Shown piece after piece: positions 46,466 to 58,012 of a DNA stretch of 64,000 bases (its first letter is position 1; each line of letters begins with the position of its first letter). The stretch spans positions 66,684,836-66,748,835 of the forward strand of contig NC_088681.1 of the NCBI RefSeq assembly GCF_950023065.1. Reading direction: 5' to 3'. The notes under the pieces are model-generated. The model saw only the letters and a program-made list of their open reading frames with translations. It did not search any database and was not told the DNA's origin. Source of the stretch: Planococcus citri (Eukaryota; Arthropoda; Insecta; Hemiptera; Pseudococcidae). The position numbers and the translations under genes are program-made.

Positions 46466-46516
46466 AATTTGCAAGAGTTGTCCAAAAGAAGAAAATTGAA
46501 ACACAGCGATGAGTCG
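46466..46516 (+). CDS. Candidate 51-bp internal exon
   Basis: A long polypyrimidine tract and CAG end at 46465 and a consensus GTGAGT donor starts at 46517. The 51 bp between are open only in phase 0 and encode NLQELSKRRKLKHSDES, a basic then acidic peptide reminiscent of a nuclear-localisation segment. Length divisible by three means the exon could be skipped without shifting frame. No family is recognised. It is on the plus strand, opposite to the 30449-30780 exon, so a second gene would be implied, with other exons outside the window or too short to see. Confidence 0.45.
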
Positions 46517-48690
46517 GTGAGTCAATCAATTGTTTGTTTTATAAAAATGTGTAAAAATTTGATGTTAGAATGATTTGGTGGGTTTTTGAACCTGATCCCA
46601 ACTTTAATTTGTACATCAGTAATCTCACTTTCCTATCTTTTGAGCTTCTAAACTTCCTATATCATTATTATGGGAAGCTTTTTAAAGAATGTTGACAAAT
46701 GGATAAGTTGGGTATAGGTTGGGGTGACTTTTGGGTTCAGCAGAAATCTAATGGTATGGAAAGACCCCCTAGGGTACCGAAGATCATTATGTGGGGTATA
46801 AAATCCTCCAGTATTGACAGATTTCATAATCTGTTTGAAGCATAGACGAGTCCTTTTTCCTCTCAAAAATTTCACTTTATCTGATGTGTTCCCAAAATTG
46901 GAAAATCATCAAAAAATATCGTTGAAAGGTTGAAATTGCTGTATAGCATGAGATAGAAGGGGTGACTTTGAACTTAGAGGTCTTAAGAATGAATAAATTG
47001 ATAGTATGAAGTATCGATTGTATCCCAGACGTTTAAAATCAGTCGATGTTAATTAAATAGGTATAATTGGTAGAATCTAAATAGGTAGGTAGGTAGGTAG
47101 GTAAGATGATAGTAGATATAAACAAGATGAAAATACATTACGATCGTATACCTTTTTGGATCGTGATGGTTACGATAATCCTCGTCGGCAGATTGATGCA
47201 GGTATTCAGCAATCACACATAACAATTGAAAACAATTTCAAACAGAAAAACTTTCTACAGATAATAAAGTGAACAGAAAAAAATCACAGCGTAACAGTAC
47301 GAACGATCGAATTTGAAAAAATTTGCAACGTTATTAAGACGCGTTTATCGAGTGACATTTCACAGTAATAAATCTGATCAATTAAAACTCCGAACGAGCA
47401 ACATTTACATATACGCAAAAGCTTAATACCGGATAAAAAAAACCTCTGCTGGAATTAGATCAATCAGCGAGAAGATTCGTGCAGTCGTGATGACCAATTT
47501 TCCGGTTCGAATTCGAATCGATTTCGACAAAAGGAAAGAAAGAGAAAAAAAACCAACGATAAAACAACAACAGAATATACTCGAGGAGCGAAATACACGA
47601 CGACGACGAAAAAAAAACCCTCTCTAGGGTGCCGGGAAAATAGAATAGAAAAATTCGTTATCGCGACATGAAAAATAAAGCAATTCGATAAAAGTTATCG
47701 CGCGCGCGCCCGAAATACCCTATCGTTCGTGGAACGTACTTCGAAACTAGGAAAATATGATTACAAGTTGGGCCGAAACGATATCAGTCGCGGCCACTCG
47801 ACTATATTCGCCAGATATCGTGACTCCTCCTGCAAGGTCTGGCCCATTTGGCCTGCAAAACCCGCCCTATGCAAGAGAAAACCCCCCCTATAAAGCCACA
47901 TAGGTACCGTATCCCTTCCACTTTTAACTCGTTGCTTACCACTCTTTACAGCCGAGTTTATGTACAATAATTGAACAACTGGCAATGGTGTCTGAATGTC
48001 TACCAATCTACATTCGTGCCTGACATTTTTGTTTTATTTTTTTTTGTTTTTTTTATTCTTTATAATAACTCTTGGACTTCGTGGTGCATATTGCTCAAAT
48101 GCTGCGGATGGGTGCAGGGGACAGAGGTGTGATTTTTATCGAAAGCCAAATTTTTTTGCCAAGTTGAGGAGGTTTTGTAGATGGATCAGATTTTGGACCT
48201 GGCCTGGCCTAGCCTGGGTGAAGTTATCGTCTCCAGAGAGGGTGAGGCCAGGGTGGTTTTTTCGCGCGTGTCGAAGTTTAAACGACGATGATGACGATGA
48301 TATCTGCGTTTTGGATATGCAGATAGGTGTGTAGTTTATCGAGATTAGATCTGATTAGATTGTGCGAGGTTGTTATACCATAATCGTGTGTTTTTGCTTC
48401 GTTTTTTTTTAGTATGGATGAAGTGATAATTTGGAAGCTATGTTTGCGGATATGTTTTGGATTTGGAATTTTTAAACGATAGTCTGGGGGTAGGTATTGG
48501 GGCTGGTGTGTTTTGAAAGTTTATTCGATGATAGATAGGTAGATACCTATCTCTTTTTGTTTTAGATCACAGACTTACCAATGTTTCAAGCCTGCCTTCT
48601 TTAGTTTTTTTTTTTTTTAATGACAAAATTTTACTTGTATTTACTCATTAAGAGGCGGGCATGATTATTTGTTATCATCGTTTTCGTGTT
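46517..48690. other. Mixed-composition sequence
   Basis: Balanced sequence, CpG-rich near 47490-47760 with a CGCGCGCG run at about 47700. A minus-strand frame at 47761-48006 has a GTAAGC donor-like site near 47934 but only a weak acceptor, so it is not called. An (AGGT)n tract lies at 47093-47113. Confidence 0.3.
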
Positions 48691-49736
48691 CGCTTTCAAG
48701 TTTTATTTTTATCTTTTTGTATCTAATTTCTGATTTTTGAGAATTTCAATTTCTGCTGTTAGTTTTTTTTTGCCTATTGGCTTTTCATTTTGCGATTTTG
48801 GTTTTTGCAAACTTGAAACTTTTGAAAATTTCGAATTTCATGGTTTTTGTTGTGTGGGGGGGGGGTGATTTCGTTTTCAATTTTTGTGTTTTTTAGGTTT
48901 CAGTTTTTAGAGTTTCATGATTTCATTCTTTATTGATTTTGAAGATCGCCATTCCTGATTTTTGTTTTTATGCACTTAGGTAGGTAGGTAGGTATAGGTA
49001 CATAGTTTATTTTTTTTTTGTTGTTTCAATTTTTGGACTTGGTTTTCAATTTTGGTTTTGGAATTTTAGGTTTCCAATTTGGATTTTGTTTTTCTTCAGT
49101 TTTTGATCTCGGGATTTCACAACTCAATTTTCCGTTTTAAATTGCGGGGGGGGGGGGGGTGATGGGGGGATGGGATGGAGGTGTATTTGAATTGATTTTC
49201 AGAGAATTGTACGTTTTTTTTTGTTTTACAGTTTTCGTGTTCGGGGTTTCATCTATTCAATTTTCTGTTCTGGTTTTCGTAGGTGAATACTTGATTTTGC
49301 TTGTGAGAGATTTCAAGTTTGTCGTTTCATGTTCAGTATTCAAAACTTTTAAATGAGGGGGTGGGGGTCCAGTTTTTAATTTTTATTTTTCAACTTCTGT
49401 CGTCGCACCATTTCGATTTTGCGTTTTGAATTTAATTTTTTTGAAGTCTTTCATGAAACATAATATTATCTCTTTCTCTCAATTTTTGTGATTATAAAAA
49501 GTTTTTTTTTTTTGGAGTTAGCGATTTAGATTTCAATTATTTTGTTGTTGGTTTCTTTTGCTTTCATTTTTCTGTTTTGTTTGCAAAATTTTGCTGTTTA
49601 TGTTTTATTTTTGATTTTCAATTTTATATTTTTTTAGGGGAACGGTGGAGGGGGGGGTCACTTTTTTAATTTTGTTGTTTTTCGGATTTCGTAATTGATT
49701 TTTTTGTAGTGGTTGGTGAGGGGGGGGTTGAAAGTT

Positions 49737-50600
49737 TTTATTTATTTATTTCATTTAATGAGCCATATACTTACAGCAACTTATCGGCTAGAGGCTCGTA
49801 TTTACGAGTGAAAAGGTTAAAATTAGGTTATATACAGGAAATAAAGATAAGTATGTACATACAATTTTAAATTTTTTTATCTAATTTTGTTGAGATTAGA
49901 AATTTAATAACTTCGTCTGTGCTAGAAGGGTTGTCAGAGAGGAGGACCTGTAGTTGGTTAGAACTTAAGGTGTCTGGAGCGTTCATTCTGGTAGGAAGGG
50001 CAGTCTATTAGTAAATGAGCAATGTTTAGGGGGATGTTGTTGCATTCTGGGCATAATGGAGGAGGCTGTTTGAGGAATATGAATTGGTGAGTGAGAAGGG
50101 AGTGGCCAGTCCTGAGTCGGGTGAGAAGAACCTCAGATTTACGTTGATGTTGCTCAGAAGTTTTCCATAAAGATGTGGTGTTTTTGATGCTTTTGAGTTT
50201 ATTTGAACTTGGGGACCTGAGACCATGAAGATTGAAATACTTCATGCATTAGTGTTTTGGAATGGAGTTTCAAATCAGATAGAGGGATTGGTATGTTGGC
50301 AAGGGGGAGGTGGAGGTGTGCCTGTTTAGCTGTTTTGTCTGCTAGCTCATTTCCTTGAATCTGGGAGTGTGAAGGTATCCAACATAGTATGGGTGTGTTA
50401 TTTTGGAAGAGTTGAAGGAGTTCAATGATCTCAAGTGATATAAGGATGTGAATATTTTGACCTATAGTTTTTTATTGATAAAAGAGCAGATAAAGAGTCA
50501 GTAAAAATTATGACATTATTTAAAGAAAAATCAAGGGAATATGAAATTGCAGATTTAATTGCATGTTACTTATTGTTCTTTAGTTTATTCCGTAGGTATA
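49737..50600 (-). pseudogene. Fossil 3' end of a LINE with RNase H (I/Jockey-like)
   Basis: Reading the minus strand, an RNase H-like segment appears with VIIFTDSLSALLSIKN (about 50530-50460) and, after a frameshift, WIPSHSQIQGNELADKTAKQ (about 50390-50310). These fit the catalytic-aspartate and H-x-G-N-x-x-A-D regions of RNase H. A further frameshift leads to the carboxy-terminal segment at 49958-50245 with LLTRLRTGHSLLTH and a C-x2-C...H-x4-C cluster (CPECNN...AHLLIDC), typical of arthropod LINEs. The 3' end runs into an A/T-rich tail (AAATAAATAAATAAAAA on the minus strand). The reverse transcriptase and endonuclease are missing. At least two frameshifts make it non-functional. Confidence 0.85.
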
Positions 50601-51111
50601 TTTGATTTCTTTTCTAGGGCTTTGCGATTATTTCCCAGCTCTCTATTTTATTTTTCAGGGTTCATAGTTTAATAATTTCAATTTTGGGTTTTAATTTTGG
50701 TTTTGCTTCTTTTTGTTGAGGAGGTGGGGGGTCATTTTTAATTATTTCGTTTTTGGGGTTTCTTGATTTAATTTTTGTTTTTTGAGTTTCGAGTTTGGTA
50801 TCCATTTGGTATTTTGGAGAATGATTGTGAGAATACTGGAGAGGGGGGAGAGGGAGTCGGTCTCCAATTTTTGGTTTTGAGTTTTCGCGATATCAATTTC
50901 GCCTTTCAAAGTTTCAGGTACTCAATTTTTCTATTGCGTTTTAAGGCTTTCCATTTCATATTTTCGTGATTTTATTAGTTTTTGGGGTTTCATGATTTCC
51001 TTGTTTGTTCGTTTTTTTTTGCGAGAGAGGGGGTGACTTTGGTTTTCATTCGAGGGTTCATGATTTCGTTTTCAATTTTTTTTCCAAAGGGGTGGTCTGT
51101 TTTTAATTTAT

Positions 51112-51123
51112 GTTTTTTAGGTT
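51112..51123 (+). repeat. Left target-site duplication of the RTE insertion
   Basis: GTTTTTTAGGTT, identical to 52135-52146. It brackets the RTE-type insertion. The T-run lowers the information content, but the 12-bp identity includes AGGTT. Confidence 0.75.
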
Positions 51124-52098
51124 TCAAAACTGTTTGAAGTCCTAAAAGATGAAGAGATAACATATAAAATGCGAAAGGTGATAAACAGCATATATAAGAA
51201 CACTAGAATAAGAGTACGAATTGGAAATAAACTCTCAGAACAAGCAGAAATAAACAGAGGAGTTCGCCAGGGATGCCCACTGTCTTGTGTTTTATTCAAC
51301 ATGTACATGGATCACATGGTAAAAGAATGGCAGAAAATGAAGCCAAAAGGAATCAAGACAGACAGAAGGCAAGAAATATCAACAGTATTATTTGCAGATG
51401 ATCAAGCAGTACTAGCCGAAACAGAAGATGACCTACAGAGATCAATGTATAATTTAACAAAGACATCAGAAAAGTATGATATGAGAATATCTTCAGAGAA
51501 AACAAAAACAATGGCCTTCAGAGGAAAGGAGCCAGTAAGAAGCAAGATTGTAATAAATGGAAAAATCATTGAACAGGTCAACAATTTCAAATACCTGGGA
51601 AACACGATATCATACCAGGGAGAAGTAGATGTTGGTGGAAAGATTGCAAAGTTCCTGAGAGTCACAGGACTGATAAATAGGACCCTGAGAAGCAGTAAGG
51701 TGCGAAAAGAAACAAGATTGAAGGTGTACAATACCCTAGCAATACCAATGATGACGTATGGAAGCGAGGTATGGGCACTGAAGAAATCTGATAAAAGAAG
51801 AATAACGGCAGCAGAGATGAAGTTCATGAGGAGAACGGCAGGGGTGACTCTCAGAGACAGAGTCCCATCCGAGAAAATAACAGCAGATCTCGGAGTGAAG
51901 CCAGTCATGAAGAAGATAAAACAGTATAGGAAAGATTGGAGAAATCATGTCAAAAGGAAGGAGGAAACAAGGTCACCAAAACAGGTCCTCCAATATACAC
52001 CAACGGGGAAGAGAAGCAGAGGGAGACCAAGGAGGAAACACACGGATACCTCAGGCTCATCCTCAACAGGTTCCACACCGCAGCAGACAGGCCAATAG
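51124..52098 (+). pseudogene. Partial reverse transcriptase of an RTE-type LINE
   Basis: The frame is open from the insertion edge (51124) through the first ATG at 51169 to a stop at 52098. It starts mid-domain. Visible landmarks are RGVRQGCPLS (palm motif), the catalytic LFADDQAVLAE, KYLGNTISYQG (thumb region), TYGSEVWALKKSDKRR, and a basic GKRSRGRPRRK near the end, the layout of RTE reverse transcriptases. The upstream catalytic aspartate motif and the whole apurinic-type endonuclease domain are absent, so it cannot act alone. After the basic segment the frame departs from the expected tryptophan-containing end, suggesting a small frameshift near 52040. Nearly intact coding plus intact target duplications indicate a relatively young insertion. 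Confidence 0.92.
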
Positions 52099-52134
52099 GC
52101 CTACCGCTTATAAGGAAACGACGACGACGACGAC
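51124..52134 (+). mobile_element. 5'-truncated RTE-type LINE with (ACG)n tail
   Basis: About 1.0 kb of inserted sequence between 12-bp direct repeats. Coding similarity begins immediately at the 5' edge, so the copy is truncated inside the reverse transcriptase, as expected from incomplete reverse transcription. The 3' end is a run of ACG triplets rather than poly-A; short-tandem-repeat tails are characteristic of RTE-clade elements. Its composition (A/C/G-balanced coding) contrasts sharply with the T/G-rich host block. Confidence 0.9.
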
Positions 52135-52146
52135 GTTTTTTAGGTT
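52135..52146 (+). repeat. Right target-site duplication of the RTE insertion
   Basis: GTTTTTTAGGTT, identical to the left copy at 51112-51123. The first G could also belong to the ACG tail. Confidence 0.75.
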
Positions 52147-53150
52147 CCGTGATTTTATTTTCAGTTTTTGATTTAATTTTTGAGGTTTAACGATTTTGTT
52201 TCAGATTTCGATCTTGTCTTTTGAAGTTTCAGTAGGTACTTAATTTTTCTTTTGTTTTTTTGGGAGTTTTCATTTTAAATTTTCGTGAACTGATTAGTTT
52301 GTGAAGTTTCATGATTGCCTGTTTGTTTGCTTTTTGGGAGGGTGGGACGGAGGGAGGGAGGCGACTTCGGTTTCCATTCGTGAATTCTCGATTTCGTTTT
52401 CATTTTTTTTTTTTAATATGAGGGGGAGGATCTGTTTTTAATGTTTGTTTTTCAGTTTTCGTATTTTAGGTTTCGCAATTCTAACTTTTGATTTTGTTTG
52501 TTTGAGGTTTTCCATATTTTATACAGACTGAATGTTTTTTTTTTTGGGGGGGGGGGTTCCGTTTTAAATTTTTGATGTCACGTTTTTAGGATTTTGAGAT
52601 TTTTGGGGGGAGGGGGCTCGACTTCAGTTTCCATTCGTGGTTTCACGATTTCGTTTTCATTTTTTTTAATTTGGGGGGGGGGGGTTCTGTTTTTAATGTT
52701 TTTTTTTTTCAGTTTTCATATTTTAGGTTTCGCGATTCTAACTTTTGACTTTGTTTATTTGAGGTTTTCTATTTAAAATCTAGATTTTTGTTTTATGATT
52801 TTGTGTTTTATGTTTGATTTCGGTTCGTGGTTTCACGATTTTATTTAAAGCTTTTGATTTTGTTTTCGACTGTTTGAAGGGGGGGGGGGGGGTGTTCCCG
52901 TTTTCAATTTTTGATGTCAAGTTTTTAGGATTTTAAGGTCTTCTTTTTTCATGTTCCGTTTTTTTTTTTTGGAGCAGGAGAGGGGGTCAATATTGGTTTC
53001 ACGTTTTGGATTTACGAATTTGATTTCATTTTTCTGGGGTTTCACTTCTGATTCATATTTTCCAGTTGTCTTAATAAGTTGTCTTGTTTTTTTTTTCTTG
53101 AGAGTTCCCATTGCTGAACAAATGAGTTTGCTTCCAGTGTATTAATGCGA

Positions 53151-54985
53151 TTATAGATTATAAGTATATCAAGTAGGTATTCGTGTACCCTTCTTTATTT
53201 TATTAGCTTTATTTTTTCCCTCAATTTTATTTCTTACAAACTGTTTCCTTTCTTTTTGTGTTGGGCTTCTTCTCATCCTGGCAATCGAAATTCAGAAACT
53301 ACTCATTTAAGAGCTCAGCATACCTACTTAGTACCTACCTACCTATTTTAGAACAATGTAGATACATATAGGTACTTACAGTATAGAGACCTAGAAGTCT
53401 GTGTAAATTTTGACGCATGACACGATTGAAAACTAACGACAGCGACACCACACAGTAAGTAGGTATTAGTAGCAGCAGCACGACTCATCTCATCTCGACA
53501 AAAGCTCACGCTGGAGCGTCAAATTGCTACGACCAGATCACAGATGCAGATACACGTTTATAATACACTAAACGTAATAAGTATAATACTTCTATGCATA
53601 TGAGGTTATCATACTCGTATATGCCTATATGTGTCGTTCATGTGTGGTATATGGTAGCAAGGAAAAGGTTCTCGAGGAGTCTGAAACCCATCATTTCTGG
53701 GAGCACGAGTGACGAGATGTGCGCATAATAGGTAGTATAGCTAGACGACAATCACTCGACGTAAAAGATGAAACCTATTTAACGCGGGAAGTACCTATAT
53801 AGGTGACGGGGTGGCCTTTGATTTATCGAACAAACGCTATTGTTTCATCTAAGTACATATAATTCGTATATATACTGTATAAGCTCGCGTCCTTTATACG
53901 TGTGTGGCACATTCTCTCGTATACAGCCCGCTTATTTGTGACGCTACTGCATTTATAGTACATAGTATACTTACTGTACAAAAGCACCTATAGCTACATT
54001 GACGTGTGCAAGAGCACCACCACCACATCTTTTAATACCCATGCATCGTGTTATTATGTTACAAGATCCGCCTCATTCAACGCTCATTGCACGCTTAAGC
54101 TTTATAGCCACTACTCGAATACTTGTGCTATAAGAGTACCTATATGTACTCGATAGTCGAGTATAAGCACATGCTTGGCGTGCTTTATCTGTTGCCCAAA
54201 CAGAATGAAATCCGTCAACTAGGTGGTCCTGCTCTTCGGTACGAAGTATATTGGATTTTGCGAGCCGAATGTCGCCTAATATGCGTTTTTCCAAGAGCTC
54301 ATCTCGCTATGCTATTACTTGCAAGAATCCCCTAACCCCTCACCCCTGCTCTATATGCTGCACACCAGCACAATATCATAGAAACTGTGTTTTTCTGACT
54401 TGGTATTGGCATAAAAATGACGCATTGCGGAAAATCGCGACTCGCGAGTTCGTCGACTATATAGCGAGTAGCTCGACGAGAATATTCGCGAGAATCTAGA
54501 TTATATTTATGCATATTCGCAATGACCCGAGCTCGAATTAATTACACGAAGGCGTTAACTCTTCAGATGTTATCGTTATCGTTAATTTCTCTTTCTCTCT
54601 GTATATGGTACACGTTTCCTTGACTTGGTCGTGGTGCGCATGCTTTTATATTTACGTTCGTTTTGTAGTTGTACGTACGAGTATTCTTGTAGATGTTACG
54701 TTTTGTGTATATTTATATACGAGCGTTTTGAGTCTGTGTGGCGAATGCGAAGTTCTGCGAGTAACAGCAGTCCTTGCTGATATGAGGAAGGAAAAACCAT
54801 TACTTTAATCAATTTCAATGACAATTGGTACAATTTTTTGTGGCAAATGGATCGCTGATGTATTTTGGAAGTAAACTTTGAATGAGAAATCTTTGTTTTG
54901 CTGAAATATCTGCCATTTGAATTCATCCGCGAGATCAAAATTTCCGAAATTAAGATTATCAGAATGTTACTTTTTACGAGATTTT
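53151..54985. other. Mixed-composition, probably low-copy sequence
   Basis: CpG, TACGAG and TACCTA-rich balanced sequence with no paired splice sites around a convincing frame. Open frames at 54073-54514 overlap on both strands. Confidence 0.35.
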
Positions 54986-54989
54986 TGGA

Positions 54990-55765
54990 CTTGGATCATT
55001 CCACGTCAATTGGACCAAGAAGTGGTAGGGGGTTCGGCAATTTTTTTTGAAATTTTTCCTGTGGAAAGACCTACCGAAGGGATGACCAATAGCGTAAATC
55101 TCAGCCCTCTAGCCCATTTTTAAAGGCAGCCAGGGGTGTCAAAGTTTTCAGTGAACCAAAATATCATCCATTTCAACAGAAGATTACTCGATAACCGCGA
55201 TACCTACCAAAATGGAACATTTTCCCATAGTTAGGGGTTTTGAAAAGCTTTTTGGTGATATCATAAAAATCAGTGTTGTCACTTTTTTTCGTACAAAAAA
55301 TTAGCTCAAAAAGTTTCGAAGCGTAGTTTTCACATCGTTCCGACTCTCAAAAATTCTGAAAAAAATATATTATGGGCAACTTTTCATGCTGAACAACATA
55401 TTAAAAAATTGGAATGATAACATGTTGCAAAGTTGATTTTAAAAAATTTTAATTTTGCAAAAAAAATGCGATTTTTTGATTTAAAACATGAAAAAGTTTT
55501 TAAAAGTGAAGTTGACCCATTTTAACCCCTATTTTTACATATTTGTTGAAAAAGTTGAAAAAATCCTTTCACTCGATGAAATGAACTCCTCACAAAAAAA
55601 TCAAATTTCGAAAAAATTCAATTTTCAATTTCAAACATCAAAAAAAGTTTAAATTTATTCAGTTGTCTTATTTTGATCTCTTCCTGACGTATTTCATGAA
55701 AAAGTTGATGAAAATTACACTCCCAAGAAAAAAATAAAAATTCGTTCATTTTTTGAATTTTGATT
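54990..55765 (+). repeat. Dispersed 0.78-kb repeat, copy 2
   Basis: Direct copy of 13097-13885. Landmarks in the same order: TTCCACGTCAATTGGACCAA, a CTACCGAAGGGATGACCAAT word, GATTACTCGATAACCGCGAT, TACCAAAATGGAAC, and a TATTCAGTTGTCTTATTTTG word. The two copies differ by scattered substitutions and small indels, so both are old. This copy abuts the mixed-composition block to its left. Confidence 0.85.
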
Positions 55766-56280
55766 TTTTTGATGACTATTTTGATCCCAAACTCAAAAAT
55801 AGACCCATAGAAGAGGGACACGAAATTTAAAATTTCCAAAAAAATATAACATGGGTATCCATCGAAGTTAGGATCTTTAAGAACGCCGGATTCATTTTAG
55901 TGCATTATTTGATTTTAAACTTCTAAATGGATCTCAAGAGAAACGAAAATTTTGAATTTTTGTCCCCACCTCCCCCTCTCACCCTGTAACATTTATCTTA
56001 GTTAGAAGGGCAAGAGGTTGATAAAATTCAAGTCTTCAAAAATAACTTATAATTTGGTACCAATATTGCATTTCTCAAAATTGTTGAATTTTAGAACCTC
56101 TCCTCTTCTCACTCTAGTAGGATTATTTTTGGTCAAATGGTCAAATGGTCGATGAAATTGAAATCAGTGTCCTTAAAAATTTATAATTTGATATCCATAA
56201 TTGCATTTTTCAAGTTGTTCATTTTCAACGTAACTCCCTCCATTTTTTCAAAAATGAGCAAAAAGGTCCAAAAGTGATAA
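55766..56280. other. AT-rich non-coding stretch
   Basis: Contains a short internal near-duplication (AACTTATAATTTGGTACCAA about 56044; TTTATAATTTGATATCC about 56191, each followed by ATTGCATTTCTC- or ATTGCATTTTTC-like words) of about 150-bp period. Confidence 0.4.
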
Positions 56281-57500
56281 TGTGGGGAGGGAGTGAAAAT
56301 ACATGCCCGAAAAAGTCGTGAAACAGCAAAAAAAAAATCAGAAACAAAAGCCCAAAATTCTAAAATAAAAATACAGAAATAGAGAACCTCCTCAATACGA
56401 AATTGAAAACTGAAAATTCAACCATATGTAACCTATACTGAGAAACTTTGGAAATAGAGAGCCTCCCCCTCCCCCCCCCCCCCCAAAAGAATGAAAACGA
56501 AATTGTTGACCTCCAAAAAAAATATACACAATCGAAAGCCACATTACTGAAATGGAGAGCCAAAAATGAAATCGTGTGTCTAAATTCAATTATCTAAACT
56601 AAAATCGAACTCTGTACCTTATTCCAGAGCAGAAAGGACGAAAGCTCATTTTTACGATTTTGAGATTTTTACATCATTAGGAAGAGGGTTTTTTCAAGAA
56701 CTTTCCAATGATGATGTTAAAATCTCTAAATAAAAAAAAATTGGATTTTCATATAACTATCTTTCGCTCATGGAGTTATAGGTACAAAAATTGTAAAATT
56801 TAAAAACAGAATCTCTTGCAAAAATTTGAAACTAACATAAGCTCTCAAATTAAAAACCCAAAAATGAAATTGTGACGTTACTGGAACGAAAAACAAAAAT
56901 TGCGAACTGACATCCCCCTCCCCCTAAAAAAAAACAAAGTTAAAAACTGAGAATGGAATTTGAAATCTCGAAAACAAAATCAAAGATGAAAGCTGAAAAT
57001 CCAAAAAAAAGAAGAAATGGAAATTAGAAAACCACAAAAAGTCAAAATTGAATTTTTTTTGGGGGTGTTGAAAATTTGAAACGAAACATAACTCATAAGC
57101 TCTCGAAAACCATAAAAACAAAAATGAAATCGTGAAATCCCAAAAATTCATACCAAAATCTCCTCCAAAAATTGAAAATGGAAGCTCCAAAAAAACACAA
57201 TGCAAGACCCAAAAACCAAACAGTGCAGGAACTACCAGAACTGAAAATTCAAACTTTGAAACGAAAACCCTGAAAACAATAAAAAAAAAAAAAATGAAAT
57301 TGTAAACACCCAAAAAAGAAAACTGAAAAAACAAAAAATGAATAAAAACAGAAACTCCCCCCCCCCTCCCTCCCAAAAAACAACTCAAAAACTGAAAATT
57401 GAATCGTGAAAAATCCAAAAACGAATAAAATGAAATACAAGAAACAGAAAACTCCAAAAACAATCTGAAACGGAGTGGTTTTGAACCCTCTCCCAACTCA
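56280..57500 (-). repeat. A/C-rich quasi-periodic block (inverse of the T/G-rich blocks)
   Basis: Reiterated AAAAACTGAAAATTGAA, GAAATCGTGAAA and CCCCCTCCC words, the reverse complement of the 48700-53150 texture. C-runs at 56465-56483 and 57357-57370. The 190-codon minus-strand open frame here is phenylalanine/serine-rich low complexity and is not a gene. Confidence 0.65.
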
Positions 57501-58008
57501 CTTACGTTGAATATGATTTGTTCAGAAGAATTATGAGTCAGAAATAGGAAATCCGCAATTTTTTATCAACTTTGATTTTTATTTTATTTTTTCCGCGCTA
57601 CTTTGAGCTGCTTCATTCAGGAAAACTAAAATGACTTAAGAGACCAGATGAGTTTTTTTTTTAAAGCACGATATTAAAAAAATGATGGCACAAAAACTGG
57701 TGGAGGGAGTTCCATATGAAGGAGCTACCAAAGCTTGGGATGATTTTTCTTGAAAATGTGATTACGTAGAAGACTTTTGACGTAGAAATAAAAATATGTT
57801 CGGATGAAGCAAATTTTATCATTTTTCACTTGTTTGTTTTTCTCTTGAAAGACGCTTGGCACACATTTTCTGAAGGGGGGGGGGTCCATTATTTTTGAAG
57901 ATTGGGAGCGCAAAAAAAGCTAGATTTTAATTCTGTTAGGTCTTCAATAGTAACAAGAACGCGTTCAATAGATAGAGATGAATAATCATCTCGAGTTTTC
58001 AATTTTTC
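57501..58008. other. AT-rich non-coding stretch
   Basis: Left flank of the older RTE insertion. GAGTTTTCAATTTTTC at about 57993 loosely resembles GAGCTTTTGTAATTTTC after the element and may be an eroded target duplication. Confidence 0.4.
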
Positions 58009-58012
58009 ATAT

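Larger units (their letters stand above)
48700..53150 (+). repeat. T/G-rich quasi-periodic low-complexity block hosting LINE insertions
   Basis: Reiterates TTTTCAATTTTT, GGTTTC(A/G)NGATTT and TTTTGGTTTT words, punctuated by long G-runs (for example 49145-49158, 52544-52557, 52875-52892). It resembles 9700-10930 and the reverse complement of 56280-57500. It is interrupted by the LINE relics at 49737-50600 and 51124-52134, whose coding composition is plainly foreign to it. Confidence 0.65.

Noticed and set aside
47490..47530. GGTTCGAATTCGAATCG resembling a tRNA T-arm
   Set aside because: No cloverleaf could be built around it; it is a chance palindromic GAATTC word.
51402..51908. 168-codon minus-strand open frame
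   Set aside because: Antisense shadow of the RTE reverse transcriptase, which has clear motifs on the plus strand.
56924..57496. 190-codon minus-strand open frame
   Set aside because: Almost entirely phenylalanine/serine low complexity translated from an A/C-rich repetitive block; no domain, no splice or start support.
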